Below, one piece after another: positions 16,847-26,230 of a stretch of 64,000 nucleotides of DNA. The stretch is taken from positions 186,001 to 250,000 of the forward strand of contig CANLSQ010000003.1 of assembly GCA_947493955.1 (NCBI GenBank), in the 5' to 3' direction. This DNA comes from an uncultured Sphingomonadaceae bacterium (GTDB lineage Bacteria; Pseudomonadota; Alphaproteobacteria; Sphingomonadales; Sphingomonadaceae). The notes beneath the pieces are model-generated. The model was not told the origin of the DNA and ran no database searches. It was given only the letters and a program-made list of their open reading frames with translations. Position 1 is the first letter of the stretch; every line of letters begins with the position of its first letter. Position numbers and translations under genes: made by a program.

Positions 16847-18418
16847 GTGAAGTACATGAAGATGTGGCTTTGGGGCATGATGATGGCTCTGCCGTTCATG
16901 ATCAACCCCGCCATCGCACAATTGCCAACGCCGCCGATTCCCGGTTGCCAATATGCTTATGGCGATATCTATGGCAGCGCCGCAGGCGAAGCGATGAAAA
17001 CCTATGACGGCACGACAATCACTTCGCCGGAGCAGCTGGCGGACTATTCCAAGGCTGCGGGCGACAAAACTATCCTGATCGAAGGAGGCAACTTTTCGGG
17101 CTGGGATTTCACCGGCGTTGAATTGTCCAATATCTGTTTTGTGGAGAGTGACCTGCGCCGCACGGACTGGACCGGGGTGAAGGCGCCCGGCGTTGGTTTC
17201 ATCAAATCAAATTTGGACGCCGCCGGAATGATCGGCGCAAATATGCAGGATATCCTGATCCGCAGCAGTATTTTTTCTCGGGTCGATGCCAAAGCGGTTG
17301 ATTGGAGCAGCGGCAAATTGGATGGCGGTTGGGACGGTGATGTCGAGGGACTCAATCTGGACGGCGCTAACCTGACCGGGTTTAAATTTGATTGCGGGAT
17401 TACAGTTATCGATGGCTGCCCGATAGGACGCAACGGCATTAGTGCGCAGGTCACAAATCTCGCCTTTTCCGATTGGAGCAGCTTTGGCTTTTACGATGCC
17501 AATCTGGCCGGCGTGGTGTTGAACCAGACAATCATCAGCCCACGCCAATTGACCCAATTTCAGGATGCCCGCCTGATGGGGCCAGTTTTCATATCCGGCG
17601 GCGATGAGAAGGTAATGGTGCTGCCCGAAACCTGGGCGGTGCTGATGGCATCAGCGCTGACGGCAAAGGACAATGACGCACCGTCCTTCGATTGCGGCAG
17701 AGCGAAGACTGATGTCGAGAAAGAGATTTGCGGCGAATATAACAGCACCATGCGCTTCTATGACCGGCAAGTTGCTACGCTCTACAAAGAGGTGCTCAAA
17801 CGGGATCGCAGCGTGAAAGCCAGTCAGAAAGCCTGGCTGAAACGGCGGGATGCTTGCGGACTTGAACAATATCCAACCGATTGTCTGCGCCGCATCTATG
17901 ATCAGCGCGTCGGCCATTTAATCGGGCTTCTGGGAGAGCAGGATTGGCTCAAGCCCGGAGACGAAGCCTTGTTTTTGGAAGATGTTCTCCCGCTCACCGA
18001 TGACATCAAACAGTCGCCAAGCTACGGGCAACTGACGCCGATATTGGCCGGCGAAGCACGTGCGAGCCTGTTGGTTAAACGTAGCATGGACGGCAGTTTG
18101 GAAGCTTATGGCGATGCCATTGGTGCCAATGCCCATATTTGCGGGCTCAGGGTAAAGGGTTTGCGCTTTGACGGGGCGACTGGCTGGTACGGCATCGCGC
18201 AGGAAAAAAACGGGGTGACCCGTAATTTTCCGGTAATGCGCTATCATGACGGGCGCATGGAAATCTATAGAAACGGACAGCTGCGCGGTGATGAGGATAG
18301 CCCAATAATGAACTATGTCAGCTGTGGCGCGCGGGCGAGTTTCCCGCCCATGGTGCGTATGGTAGTGCCCGCGGCGCTGATGGAGCGATACCGCGAGGCT
18401 GCTGAAACCGAACGATGA
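16847..18418 (+). CDS. Secreted protein with pentapeptide-like repeats and an LprI-like domain
   Basis: A signal peptide (WLWGMMMALPFMINPAIAQ) leads a 523-residue product. Residues 75-215 have loose pentapeptide repeats (LSNICFVESDLRR, GANMQDILIRSS, GLNLDGANLTGF), which form a right-handed quadrilateral helix. Residues about 280-360 carry paired cysteines (FDCGRAKTDVEKEICGEYN, KRRDACG, TDCLRR) typical of the LprI/lysozyme-inhibitor DUF1311 fold. The last 150 residues are unassigned. Starts at TTG 16838 or GTG 16847 both follow a GGGAG; GTG 16847 is used. Its stop overlaps the dinB start (ATGA). A periplasmic defence role against lysozyme is possible but unproven. Confidence 0.65.
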   Translation: MKYMKMWLWGMMMALPFMINPAIAQLPTPPIPGCQYAYGDIYGSAAGEAMKTYDGTTITSPEQLADYSKAAGDKTILIEGGNFSGWDFTGVELSNICFVESDLRRTDWTGVKAPGVGFIKSNLDAAGMIGANMQDILIRSSIFSRVDAKAVDWSSGKLDGGWDGDVEGLNLDGANLTGFKFDCGITVIDGCPIGRNGISAQVTNLAFSDWSSFGFYDANLAGVVLNQTIISPRQLTQFQDARLMGPVFISGGDEKVMVLPETWAVLMASALTAKDNDAPSFDCGRAKTDVEKEICGEYNSTMRFYDRQVATLYKEVLKRDRSVKASQKAWLKRRDACGLEQYPTDCLRRIYDQRVGHLIGLLGEQDWLKPGDEALFLEDVLPLTDDIKQSPSYGQLTPILAGEARASLLVKRSMDGSLEAYGDAIGANAHICGLRVKGLRFDGATGWYGIAQEKNGVTRNFPVMRYHDGRMEIYRNGQLRGDEDSPIMNYVSCGARASFPPMVRMVVPAALMERYREAAETER

Positions 18419-19515
18419 CGGAACAGCTCGGCATTCGCAAAATCATCCATATCGATATGGATGCGTTTTTTGCCAGCGTCGAACAGCGCGATCATCCCGA
18501 ATTGCGCGGCAAGCCGGTTGCGGTTGGCGGATCGGCAGCACGTGGTGTCGTTGCGGCGGCGAGCTATGAGGCGCGGCAATTTGGCGTGCGCTCTGCCATG
18601 CCATCCGTGACCGCGAAACGGCGCTGCCCGGACCTGATTTTCGTCAAACATCGCTTTGATGTCTATCGGGAGGTGTCGCGGCAGATTCGAGCCATCTTCC
18701 GCAGCCATAGCGATCTGGTCGAACCGCTATCGCTGGACGAAGCCTATATCGATGTGACGCAAGACAAGATGGGGATCGGCAATGCCACCCGCATTGCCGA
18801 GATGATCCGCGCAGAGATCAAGAAGCAGACGCAGCTGACCGCCAGCGCCGGCGTGAGTTACAACAAGTTCATCGCCAAGATCGCGTCTGACCAGAACAAG
18901 CCCGATGGCATGTGTGTCATCAAGCCGCATCAGGGCGCGGATTTTGTTGCGCAATTGCCGGTGCGGCGATTTTTTGGAGTGGGCCCCAAAACCGCCGAAC
19001 GTATGGCCAAGCTCGATATCCATACGGGCGCTGATTTGCGCGCCCAGTCGGAGGACTTTTTGCGCCAGCATTTCGGGAAATCGGCCGGCTATCTGTTCCG
19101 CGCGTCTCGCGGCGTAGACCACCGCGAGGTTAAACCCAACCGCATCCGTAAATCGGTTGGCGGCGAACGCACCTATGGCAGCGATCTGGTCAGCGACACG
19201 GATCTGGAAGAAGCGATGGAGAAGATTATCGACATTGTCTGGAACAGCATCGAAAAATCCGGATCGCGCGGCCGGACGGTGACGCTGAAAGCCAAATATG
19301 CCGATTTCAGGCAGATCACCCGGTCCAAGTCTCTCGAACGCAATGTCGAAGGCAAAGCCGAGTTTGCCGATATTGGCCGCGAATTGCTGGCCAGCATCAT
19401 GCCGGTGGAAAATGGGGTGCGGTTATTAGGTCTGACGCTCGCGAATCTGGAGGGGGTTGATGAAGCGGAAGGCGAGCCCGCCGAGGAAGAGGGGCAGGCC
19501 GCCTTTGAGTTTTAG
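18415..19515 (+). CDS. dinB: DNA polymerase IV (Y family)
   Basis: Error-prone translesion polymerase, 366 residues. The palm residues are seen in IIHIDMDAFFASVEQRD near residue 15 and LSLDEAYIDVT near 105 (the catalytic S-L-D-E), with YNKFIAKIASDQNKPDG in the fingers/palm and GVGPKTAERMAKL as the helix-hairpin-helix in the thumb. The little-finger domain runs to about 345. The extreme C-terminus (GQAAFEF) is where a clamp-binding motif would sit, only a loose match. The start overlaps the upstream secreted-protein gene by four bases, which is unusual for dinB. No LexA box was identified upstream. Confidence 0.93.
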   Translation: MTEQLGIRKIIHIDMDAFFASVEQRDHPELRGKPVAVGGSAARGVVAAASYEARQFGVRSAMPSVTAKRRCPDLIFVKHRFDVYREVSRQIRAIFRSHSDLVEPLSLDEAYIDVTQDKMGIGNATRIAEMIRAEIKKQTQLTASAGVSYNKFIAKIASDQNKPDGMCVIKPHQGADFVAQLPVRRFFGVGPKTAERMAKLDIHTGADLRAQSEDFLRQHFGKSAGYLFRASRGVDHREVKPNRIRKSVGGERTYGSDLVSDTDLEEAMEKIIDIVWNSIEKSGSRGRTVTLKAKYADFRQITRSKSLERNVEGKAEFADIGRELLASIMPVENGVRLLGLTLANLEGVDEAEGEPAEEEGQAAFEF

Positions 19516-19534
19516 AGAAGAGCCGGTAGCCCCA

Positions 19535-19579
19535 TGCCCGTCATCCTGGCCGGTTCTGGCCAGTCAAGATGACGGGGCA
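19535..19579. terminator. GC-rich stem-loop between dinB and the TonB receptor gene
   Basis: Arms TGCCCGTCATC (19535-19545) and GATGACGGGGCA (19568-19579) pair with one bulge, enclosing a second hairpin CTGGCC/GGCCAG. It fills the gap between convergent genes and can end transcription from both sides, though it lacks a T run. Such CGTCATC hairpins are often dispersed repeats in proteobacteria. Confidence 0.45.
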
Positions 19580-19592
19580 ATTGGAAGCCTGC

Positions 19593-21869
19593 TTAGAACT
19601 TCGTGCCTATCTCAAGACCATATATACGCGGCTGATTTACAAATGTGGTTAGATTGTTGAAATCGATGCCGCCCACAGCTGACTCATCACTGGTTATGTT
19701 CCGTACAAAACCAGCAATATCTATCTTGCCGTTTCCTGTGCGATAGCCAACGCGCAGCCCTCCTTCGAGCAGACTGTCATCGCTAAACTCAACGGATTCG
19801 TACAGGAAGAAGTTGATCTTCGAACGGTAATACCAATCAGTAAAGGCATAAAGCTCGCCGCTGCCAAGTGGGATATTATAGCCAGCGGTCCAGTTAACCG
19901 TCCAGCGAGGCGATTGCGGCAAAGTGTTACCATCTATCGAGAAAATACCAGGGCTGCCCGCAACGGCAGGATCCAGAACCGTACAAGGCGCGCCGCAGCC
20001 AGCTACCGCCAGATCATCGTCCTTGATCTCATTTTCATTGTAGCCAACACCAACGGTGAAAGTCAGATTTTCCACCGGGCGTGCTTCCAACTCTGCTTCA
20101 AAGCCATAGCCTTCGACGTCATCAGCGTTTAGCAGAGTGGTAAAGTTTGAACCACCACCAACAGCCGTTAGCTGCAGATCTTCGGTATTGTAATAATAGC
20201 CGGTCAGATTGAACCGGGCGCGGCCATCCAGGAAGGTGGTTTTGATGCCCGCTTCGTAAGACATGGTGCGCTCGTCCGTGGCGGTCGACAGTGTGCGGCC
20301 AAAGGCCAGACGACCCTGGATTGCGGGTGCACGATAGCCGCGGGCTGCGCGGGCAAAAATATTGATGTCCGGGCTGACTTCATAGAGTGCGCTCAAATCC
20401 CAGGTCAGCAAGTTTGCATCCACGTTGGTACGCTGGAACGGAACAGGTCCGCCAAAACCAAGGAAGCCAGGCCGCGTATCCAGCGTCCGCCCAGCTACAA
20501 AATCGCGCTGATCATCGTTATAACGCAGGCCGCCTTGCAGTTTCAGACCATTGTCGAACGCGTAAAATACCGATCCGAAGATGCCGAAGGCTTCGCTGAC
20601 CTGTCGCTGGCGGGCAATCGCTGCGGGAGTAACGTCCTGCGGGGCTCCGAAATCGAGCGTCGTAATGTCGAGGCGCTCGTTGAAATAAAAGCCACCAAAC
20701 TGATAACCAAGACCTTCGTCATTGTTTGAAGCAACGCGGATTTCTTGTGTATATTGGTTGAGGCTGGGGACATCATCCTGCGTCTGGGCCGAGAAGGGTA
20801 TGGAACCTGGCCCGCCTGGGGGGGTGAATGGCAAATCGTTGCTAAAGCCGCCATCAATATCGCCGCGGCTCTGCAAATCACCTTCCCAATAAGACGTAAC
20901 CGAGGTCAGCGTAACCGGTCCGAAATCATATTCGACTGTCAGCCCGAGGTTGTAGTTATTCAGCTTCTGAAAGTTTATACCGTCCGAACGGGTTAAATCG
21001 CGCTCGAATTCTGTTCCGGGTCCACCGAGACCGATCAGGTCGTTGCTGCCAGTTGCGACGCTGTTGGCACGAAAAACGATAGCGGAACCGTCCATTGTGC
21101 GGACTTGCCCAACCAACCTTGCGGTGAGCGGGCCATCTTCATATTGCAGTTGCAGACGGGCAGCGACGTCGTCATATCCGCCCAGATCATTGCCAGGGCC
21201 ATTGTCGACATTGTCGATCCAGTCATCGCGATGCTGATAAAGCGCCGATAGCCGGACGGAGAATCCATTGTCATCAGCAACACCGGCTGCGCCCTCGACC
21301 TGATATGTCCCCAAACGCGCTATACTGACCTTAGCGTAGCCACCTGTTTCGCCGGGTTTCACCGTATCGAATTTCACAATACCAGCGGGCGTATTACGAC
21401 CGAATAATGTGCCTTGTGGACCACGTAATACTTCAATCCGGTCCAGATCGAATACCGGGAAACCTTTGAGGATTGGGTTTTCCAGCACGACGTCATCATA
21501 GACGAGGCTAACCGGCTGTGATGCGTTGAGATCAAAATCGGTGTTGCCGAGGCCGCGAATGAAAAAACGCGGGAAGGTCCGGCCGAAAGAGCTTTCGATG
21601 TTAAGGTTTGGAACGCGGCCAGCGAGGCTGCGAATATCATTGCCACCAGATTGCACGGCGTTCAGGGCATCGTTGCTCAATGTAGAAACAGACAGCGGCA
21701 CATCCTGAATATTCTCTTCGCGTCGCTGTGCGGTCACGACGATCGTGCCGAGCTGATCGTCGTCGGCACCGGCTTCATCTTGAGCGAGAACGGGTTGTGA
21801 AAGGCCGCCTGCGAGCAGAGCTCCAGCAAGGGCGAAACGTGAAATGGCAGATACGGATATGCGGCGCAT
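19593..21869 (-). CDS. TonB-dependent receptor
   Basis: Outer-membrane gated transporter, 758 residues from ATG 21869, which has GGAGA upstream. A signal peptide ends at VLAQ. The plug domain (about 40-160) has IVVTAQRREENIQDVPLSVS and RGPQGTLFGRNTPAG, the pattern of the large sphingomonad receptor group linked to uptake of plant-derived or aromatic compounds rather than classic siderophores. The 22-strand barrel follows and ends in the typical aromatic terminus (IYGLEIGTKF). No substrate genes or regulator are adjacent, so the ligand is unknown. An internal PGGPGSIPF loop is a likely extracellular segment. Confidence 0.9.
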   Translation of the reverse strand: MRRISVSAISRFALAGALLAGGLSQPVLAQDEAGADDDQLGTIVVTAQRREENIQDVPLSVSTLSNDALNAVQSGGNDIRSLAGRVPNLNIESSFGRTFPRFFIRGLGNTDFDLNASQPVSLVYDDVVLENPILKGFPVFDLDRIEVLRGPQGTLFGRNTPAGIVKFDTVKPGETGGYAKVSIARLGTYQVEGAAGVADDNGFSVRLSALYQHRDDWIDNVDNGPGNDLGGYDDVAARLQLQYEDGPLTARLVGQVRTMDGSAIVFRANSVATGSNDLIGLGGPGTEFERDLTRSDGINFQKLNNYNLGLTVEYDFGPVTLTSVTSYWEGDLQSRGDIDGGFSNDLPFTPPGGPGSIPFSAQTQDDVPSLNQYTQEIRVASNNDEGLGYQFGGFYFNERLDITTLDFGAPQDVTPAAIARQRQVSEAFGIFGSVFYAFDNGLKLQGGLRYNDDQRDFVAGRTLDTRPGFLGFGGPVPFQRTNVDANLLTWDLSALYEVSPDINIFARAARGYRAPAIQGRLAFGRTLSTATDERTMSYEAGIKTTFLDGRARFNLTGYYYNTEDLQLTAVGGGSNFTTLLNADDVEGYGFEAELEARPVENLTFTVGVGYNENEIKDDDLAVAGCGAPCTVLDPAVAGSPGIFSIDGNTLPQSPRWTVNWTAGYNIPLGSGELYAFTDWYYRSKINFFLYESVEFSDDSLLEGGLRVGYRTGNGKIDIAGFVRNITSDESAVGGIDFNNLTTFVNQPRIYGLEIGTKF

Positions 21870-22061
21870 GACGATTATCTCCGGCAATGGCGTTGGTAAT
21901 GGACTCGGAGAGCTTCCCTGTTCCCCGCGCCGCAACCCCTGACCATCAAGGCCGCTATGGTCAAGTTTGCCGGGATGTTAAAGGCCGCGATTGTGCGGAA
22001 TCCGGCGCAACTGTTGCAATTGCGTTACAAAACCATGTCTAAAGCAGGTCTTTGGATGATT

Positions 22062-23438
22062 TTAGAAACTCATCTCGTCATAGATATGCGACAAATCGCC
22101 ATTCCACTCGCCATGATAGCGATCGAGCAGCTGAGCAGCCGGTGATTTGCCCTTGGCGACTACATCGCGCAGCGGGTCGAGGAAACCGCTTTCATTGTCA
22201 CCGCTGGTATTCAGGCGGCCCCGTGCGGTGAGGCCGGCAGAAGCAATATCGAGAATTTCCCCGGCCAGATCGAGCAGCTTGCCGCCACCCGGCAGCGGCG
22301 CGCTCAACCCCTGTTTTGGAACCGCGTTGCGCAAGGCTTCACGTTCTTCCATGCTCCAGCCCTTGACCCGGTCCCAGGCCGCATCAAGCGCAGTCTGATC
22401 ATACAGCAGGCCGACCCAGAAAGCGGGCAGGGCACAGATACGGTTCCATGGTCCGCCATCGGCGCCGCGCATTTCGAGGAAGCTTTTCAGGCGCACTTCG
22501 GGAAAGGCCGTGGACAGATGGTCATTCCAATCAGCCATGGTCGGTTTCTCACCGGGCAAGACGGACAATTCGCCCTTCAGGAAATCGCGGAAACTGAGAC
22601 CCGCGGCATTGATATATTTGCCGTCGCGAAAGACGAAATACATCGGCACGTCGAGCATATATTCCGCATAGCGTTCATAGCCAAAGCCCTCTTCAAATAC
22701 GAAGGGCAGCATGCCGGTGCGGTGCGGATCGGTGTCGGACCAGATGTGGCTGCGGAAGCTTTCAAAACCATTGGGCGTGTCTTCGGTGAACGGCGAATTG
22801 GCGAACAGCGCGGTGGCGAGCGGTTGCAGGGCCAGACCGACACGGAATTTCTGCGCCATGTCGGCTTCGCTGGCATAGTCAAGATTGACCTGGATCGTAC
22901 AGGTGCGCAACATCATGTCGAGGCCGAGATTGCCGACGGTCGGCATATGGTTCAGCATGATGCCGTAACGCCCCTTGGGCATGATCGGCAGCTCGGCGCG
23001 GGTCTTGTCCGGCCACATGCCCATGCCAAGGAAACCCTTGCCGGTTTTTTCGCCTATGGCTTTGACTTGCTGCAAATGGCGCCCGGTTTCGTTGCAGGTC
23101 TCGTGCAGATTCTCGAGCGGCGCACCGGATAGCTCTAACTGTCCGGCTGGCTCCAGGCTGACCGTGCCGTCGTCTCCGGCCATGGCGATGACTTTGCCGT
23201 TTTCTTCCACCGGCTTCCAGCCAAATTCCTGCAGCGCGAGCAGCAGGTCCTTGATCCCGCCAGGCTCGTCATAGCTGGGGGCGTGATGATCGGTGGTACA
23301 ATAGACAAATTTCTCATGCTCAGTGCCAATGCGCCATTGGTCTTTCGGCTTCTCCCCACCTTGCATCGGTTCGATAAGCTGGCTGACATTCTCGATCACA
23401 GGATCGTTGCTATTTGAAACTTGTCTCGTGCTCATCAT
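22062..23438 (-). CDS. gshA: Glutamate-cysteine ligase (alphaproteobacterial/plant type)
   Basis: First step of glutathione synthesis: ATP-dependent joining of glutamate and cysteine in the cytoplasm. The 458-residue product belongs to the plant/alphaproteobacterial class, not the E. coli class. It shows WRIGTEHEKFVY near residue 36 (metal-binding Glu), EPAGQLELSGAPL near 95, MLRTCTIQVNLDY near 175 and RGADGGPWNRICALPAFWVG near 325, all active-site segments. The start MMSTRQVSNSNDP gives the normal length. It is monocistronic, with the TonB receptor downstream and a dispersed inverted repeat upstream. Confidence 0.93.
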   Translation of the reverse strand: MMSTRQVSNSNDPVIENVSQLIEPMQGGEKPKDQWRIGTEHEKFVYCTTDHHAPSYDEPGGIKDLLLALQEFGWKPVEENGKVIAMAGDDGTVSLEPAGQLELSGAPLENLHETCNETGRHLQQVKAIGEKTGKGFLGMGMWPDKTRAELPIMPKGRYGIMLNHMPTVGNLGLDMMLRTCTIQVNLDYASEADMAQKFRVGLALQPLATALFANSPFTEDTPNGFESFRSHIWSDTDPHRTGMLPFVFEEGFGYERYAEYMLDVPMYFVFRDGKYINAAGLSFRDFLKGELSVLPGEKPTMADWNDHLSTAFPEVRLKSFLEMRGADGGPWNRICALPAFWVGLLYDQTALDAAWDRVKGWSMEEREALRNAVPKQGLSAPLPGGGKLLDLAGEILDIASAGLTARGRLNTSGDNESGFLDPLRDVVAKGKSPAAQLLDRYHGEWNGDLSHIYDEMSF

Positions 23439-23522
23439 TTGCGTTTAAGCAAGTGTCCGAAATATCGCTAGAAATATTTTGTTCGGGCTGAAGAAGAAAT
23501 TGCGTGGTGGGGTTAAAAGGGA

Positions 23523-23601
23523 TGTGCTCCGCACTTGATGCGGAGCTTAGAGTAGGTCGTAAGGACATCCATCCTAGGCTCCGCATCAAGTGCGGAGCAC
23601 A
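23523..23601. repeat. 24-bp perfect inverted repeat (dispersed palindromic element)
   Basis: Arms at 23523-23546 and 23578-23601 are perfect complements, beginning TGTGCTCCGCACTTGATG and ending with its complement. Each arm itself contains CTCCGCA...TGCGGAG, so the unit is a palindrome of palindromes. A 31-bp spacer lies between. It sits upstream of gshA and downstream of yqaA. Such elements are usually dispersed intergenic repeats; only one copy was seen here. Confidence 0.7.
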
Positions 23602-23620
23602 AACTTCGAATTTCAGCCGT

Positions 23621-24202
23621 CTAAACCAACCACTTCACCGCGGCAAAGCCGCCAACAAAGAGTATTCCGCCGAGTGTTGTCGCCAGCGCAAAATTCTTGT
23701 CGATCCATTCTTTCATCGGTGCGCCAAACTGGGCAAGCAGAACAGCAACAAGGAAGAAGCGAGCGGATCGCGCAATAATGGCTGCGAAGATAAGGATATA
23801 GAGCGGCATGGCAGTGCTGCCCGCCGCAATGGTGATCACCTTGAACGGCAATGGCGTAAACCCGGCGAGCAGGACGACAATCCAGCCCTGTTCATTGAAA
23901 TTCTGCGCAAACACGTCGAACTTGTCGGTCACGCCGTAAAATTCAAGGATTGCGATACCGACAGTTTCGAACAGGAAAAAGCCGATCGCATAGCCGAGCA
24001 AAGCTCCCAACACCGACGAAACGGTACAGATGAAAGCATACCAATAGGCGCGTTTCGGCTTGGCCAAACACATCGGCGCAAGCATGACATCGGGCGGAAT
24101 GGGGAAGAAGCTCGACTCCGCAAAGCTGATCCCCGCAAGCCACTTGGTCGCTTGTGGATGACCGGCCTTGTCGAGCATCCATTCGTAAAGGCGTTTGAGC
24201 AT
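23621..24202 (-). CDS. YqaA/DedA-related VTT-domain membrane protein
   Basis: Inner-membrane protein of 193 residues in the YqaA branch of the SNARE-associated/VTT (DedA) superfamily, now viewed as lipid scramblase or flippase-like. It shows the family's re-entrant loop signatures SFAESSFFPIPPDVMLAPM near residue 28 and AGFTPLPFKVITIAAGS near 112, with the conserved E, PPD and P-F-K residues. Four to five hydrophobic segments are visible. The start ATG at 24200-24202 is preceded by a copy of the R1 repeat rather than a clear Shine-Dalgarno. Confidence 0.85.
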   Translation of the reverse strand: MLKRLYEWMLDKAGHPQATKWLAGISFAESSFFPIPPDVMLAPMCLAKPKRAYWYAFICTVSSVLGALLGYAIGFFLFETVGIAILEFYGVTDKFDVFAQNFNEQGWIVVLLAGFTPLPFKVITIAAGSTAMPLYILIFAAIIARSARFFLVAVLLAQFGAPMKEWIDKNFALATTLGGILFVGGFAAVKWLV

Positions 24203-24212
24203 TATTTATTGA

Positions 24213-24457
24213 CCCTCAGGCGCCGGGCGGGCACATCCGTGCCCTTGGCTACGCGCCATAAGGCGCGGCGGACGCTATTTGATTTTGGCGCCCTTGCCTC
24301 GCTGCGCTCGGACGATGCTCTCAAGGTTCGCGCCAGACATATAACCTCTGGGTTGCCACCAATCCGACACGAAGCGGAGGCAAGCGCGACTGCGCGCCCG
24401 AGCTTATGCGAGGAAAGCCAAGCGGGCGGATGCCCGCACCCGGCGCTTGATGGAATC
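24213..24457. repeat. R1 inverted-repeat element, copy 1 (MITE-like, 245 bp)
   Basis: Ends are inverted repeats of the CTCAGGCGCCGGGCG kind (right end slightly degenerate, CCGGCGCTTGATGG). Inside are shared blocks: GCGCCATAAGGCGC, CCTTGCCTCGCTGCGCTCGG, GAGCTTATGCGAGGAAAGCC and GGGCGGATGCCCG. The same blocks recur at 33561, 34954 and 39925. It has no transposase and no conserved coding frame. Orientation matches copy 4. It separates yqaA from the symporter gene on the minus strand. Confidence 0.8.
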
Positions 24458-24463
24458 AAAAAC

Positions 24464-26035
24464 CTAATGCCCCGCTGCCCCCGACACTTCCTCTTGCAGT
24501 TCTTTCGGCGTTTCCCGGCCGTGGTCGGTGCCAGCCGTGCGGTTGCCCTTGGCGAGGGCAAAGACCACGCCGGACAAGGCAAGCAGAGCTACAATATTCG
24601 GCAGCGTCATAACGGCGTTCGAAATATCGCCCAAGCGCCAGACCAGTTGCAGGGGTGCGAAGGAACCGAAGAAGATCACCACGCACCACAAGACGCGCCA
24701 GATAAAGTGCAGTTTTTTCTCGCCGCTGAGGCTCGCACCGGGCAGCAGGTCGTAAAGATAGGTGATCGCGCGCTCGCCATAATAGCTCCAGGTGAGCAGG
24801 GTGGTGAACACGAACAGGATCAGCGCGACCGAGACAATCAACGTGCCAATCGGAATGCTGAACACTTCAAACGGGAAGGCTGCACCATAAGCCCCCGATG
24901 TCATGGCAAAGCCATTGAGGTCGGATTGCCAGGCATGTTCCACCGCCGTTTTGACGCCATTGGCATCGGTCACGGTAAAGTCGCCAGCGACCGTCAGCAT
25001 GACCAGTGCGGTCATGGTGCAAATCACGATGGTGTCGATAAACGTGCCCATCATCGCAAAACGGCCCTGTGCCGCTGGATCATTGGTCTGTGCAACAGCA
25101 TGGGCAATCGGGGTGGAACCCTGACCCGCCTCGTTGGAGAACAGCCCGCGCGCAACACCGGCGCGAATGGCAATCATGATCATCGCGCCAAGGAAACCAC
25201 CGGCCGCGGCGTCATAGCCAAATGCGCCTGCAAAGATGCGGGAGAAGGTTTCCGGCAGATAAGGCAGGTTGATCATCAGGGCGATAAAAGCCATCACAAG
25301 ATAAGCCGCAGCCATCCATGGAACGATTGTTTCAGCGACTTTACCGATGGATTTGATGCCGCCGATAATGACTGCAAACACCGCGATGGCAGCAACCGCA
25401 CCGCCAATCCATTCTTCGACCCCGAACAGCTCGTTGGCGCTGTCGCCCAAACTGTTGGCCTGAATACCATTGCCGGTAACCAGCGCTGAAAACAGGGCGC
25501 CGATACAAAAAAGCACTGCCAGCCAGGTCCATTTCGGGCCAAGACCAAGGGTAATATAGGTCATGGGTCCGCCGCGATAAGTGCCATCTTCGGCTTGTTC
25601 GCGGAAGCGGATGGCCAACGACCCTTCGGCAAAGGCGAGCGCCATGCCGAACAGAGCAGTGATCCACATCCAGAAAATCGCACCCGGCCCGCCGAGTGTA
25701 ATGGCCGTCGCAACGCCTGCGAGATTGCCGGTACCCACTTGCCCGGAAAGGGCCGTCGACAAGGCTGCGAAGGGAGAAATCTCACCCGCGCCTTTACTGT
25801 CGGATTTCTTGAAAAGGCCAGCGAGGGCCGGGAACAAGCGGCGCAGCGGATAGCCGCGCAGACCGATCATGAAATAGATACCGGCGCCCAGCAGGATGAT
25901 TACCATCGGCGGAATTGGCTGACCAGCAATTGCTATAACCGCTTCGCCATTCCAGGTCCCGCCCCAGATAAAGTCCGATACATTGGTGACCGGCTGAATA
26001 GCCGCTTCAAACCCCGAAACTGGCGCTGTACTCAC
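24464..26035 (-). CDS. Sodium:alanine/glycine symporter (AGCS family)
   Basis: Inner-membrane Na+-driven uptake of alanine or glycine, 523 residues with about eleven helices. It shows the AGCS hallmarks SALSGQVGTGNLAGVATAI near residue 92, GPGAIFWMWITALFGMALAF near 112, RGGPMTYITLGLG near 152 and GLFSNEAGQGSTPIAHAVA near 300. The start MSTAPVSGFEA has GGGGAGAA just upstream. A glycine riboswitch was looked for upstream and not seen. The gene ends seven bases from repeat R1 copy 1. Confidence 0.92.
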   Translation of the reverse strand: MSTAPVSGFEAAIQPVTNVSDFIWGGTWNGEAVIAIAGQPIPPMVIILLGAGIYFMIGLRGYPLRRLFPALAGLFKKSDSKGAGEISPFAALSTALSGQVGTGNLAGVATAITLGGPGAIFWMWITALFGMALAFAEGSLAIRFREQAEDGTYRGGPMTYITLGLGPKWTWLAVLFCIGALFSALVTGNGIQANSLGDSANELFGVEEWIGGAVAAIAVFAVIIGGIKSIGKVAETIVPWMAAAYLVMAFIALMINLPYLPETFSRIFAGAFGYDAAAGGFLGAMIMIAIRAGVARGLFSNEAGQGSTPIAHAVAQTNDPAAQGRFAMMGTFIDTIVICTMTALVMLTVAGDFTVTDANGVKTAVEHAWQSDLNGFAMTSGAYGAAFPFEVFSIPIGTLIVSVALILFVFTTLLTWSYYGERAITYLYDLLPGASLSGEKKLHFIWRVLWCVVIFFGSFAPLQLVWRLGDISNAVMTLPNIVALLALSGVVFALAKGNRTAGTDHGRETPKELQEEVSGAAGH

Positions 26036-26230
26036 TCAAATTCTCCCCGTATCGCGCATTTTGGCGCTGAAAACTCCACCCTGTTCGGGCTGTAATTTAA
26101 TTACAATCGCAACAGGATTAGCAGTCCCGCCGTTTTTGGCAAATGCTTTTGCCAATCGCGCGTGAAAGCCTATGATAAAGTTAGAAAATCAAAACCAATA
26201 TGATGATTCTTTGACAGATGGAGCAGCCAA

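Noticed and set aside
23504-25489. A 661-codon open frame on the plus strand
   Set aside because: It runs antisense through yqaA, repeat R1 and the sodium:alanine symporter, has a composition rich in His, Arg and Gln typical of an antisense frame, and matches no family. The genes on the other strand are clear.
26036-26230. Glycine riboswitch upstream of the AGCS symporter gene
   Set aside because: The conserved aptamer blocks were not found in the leader on the minus strand.
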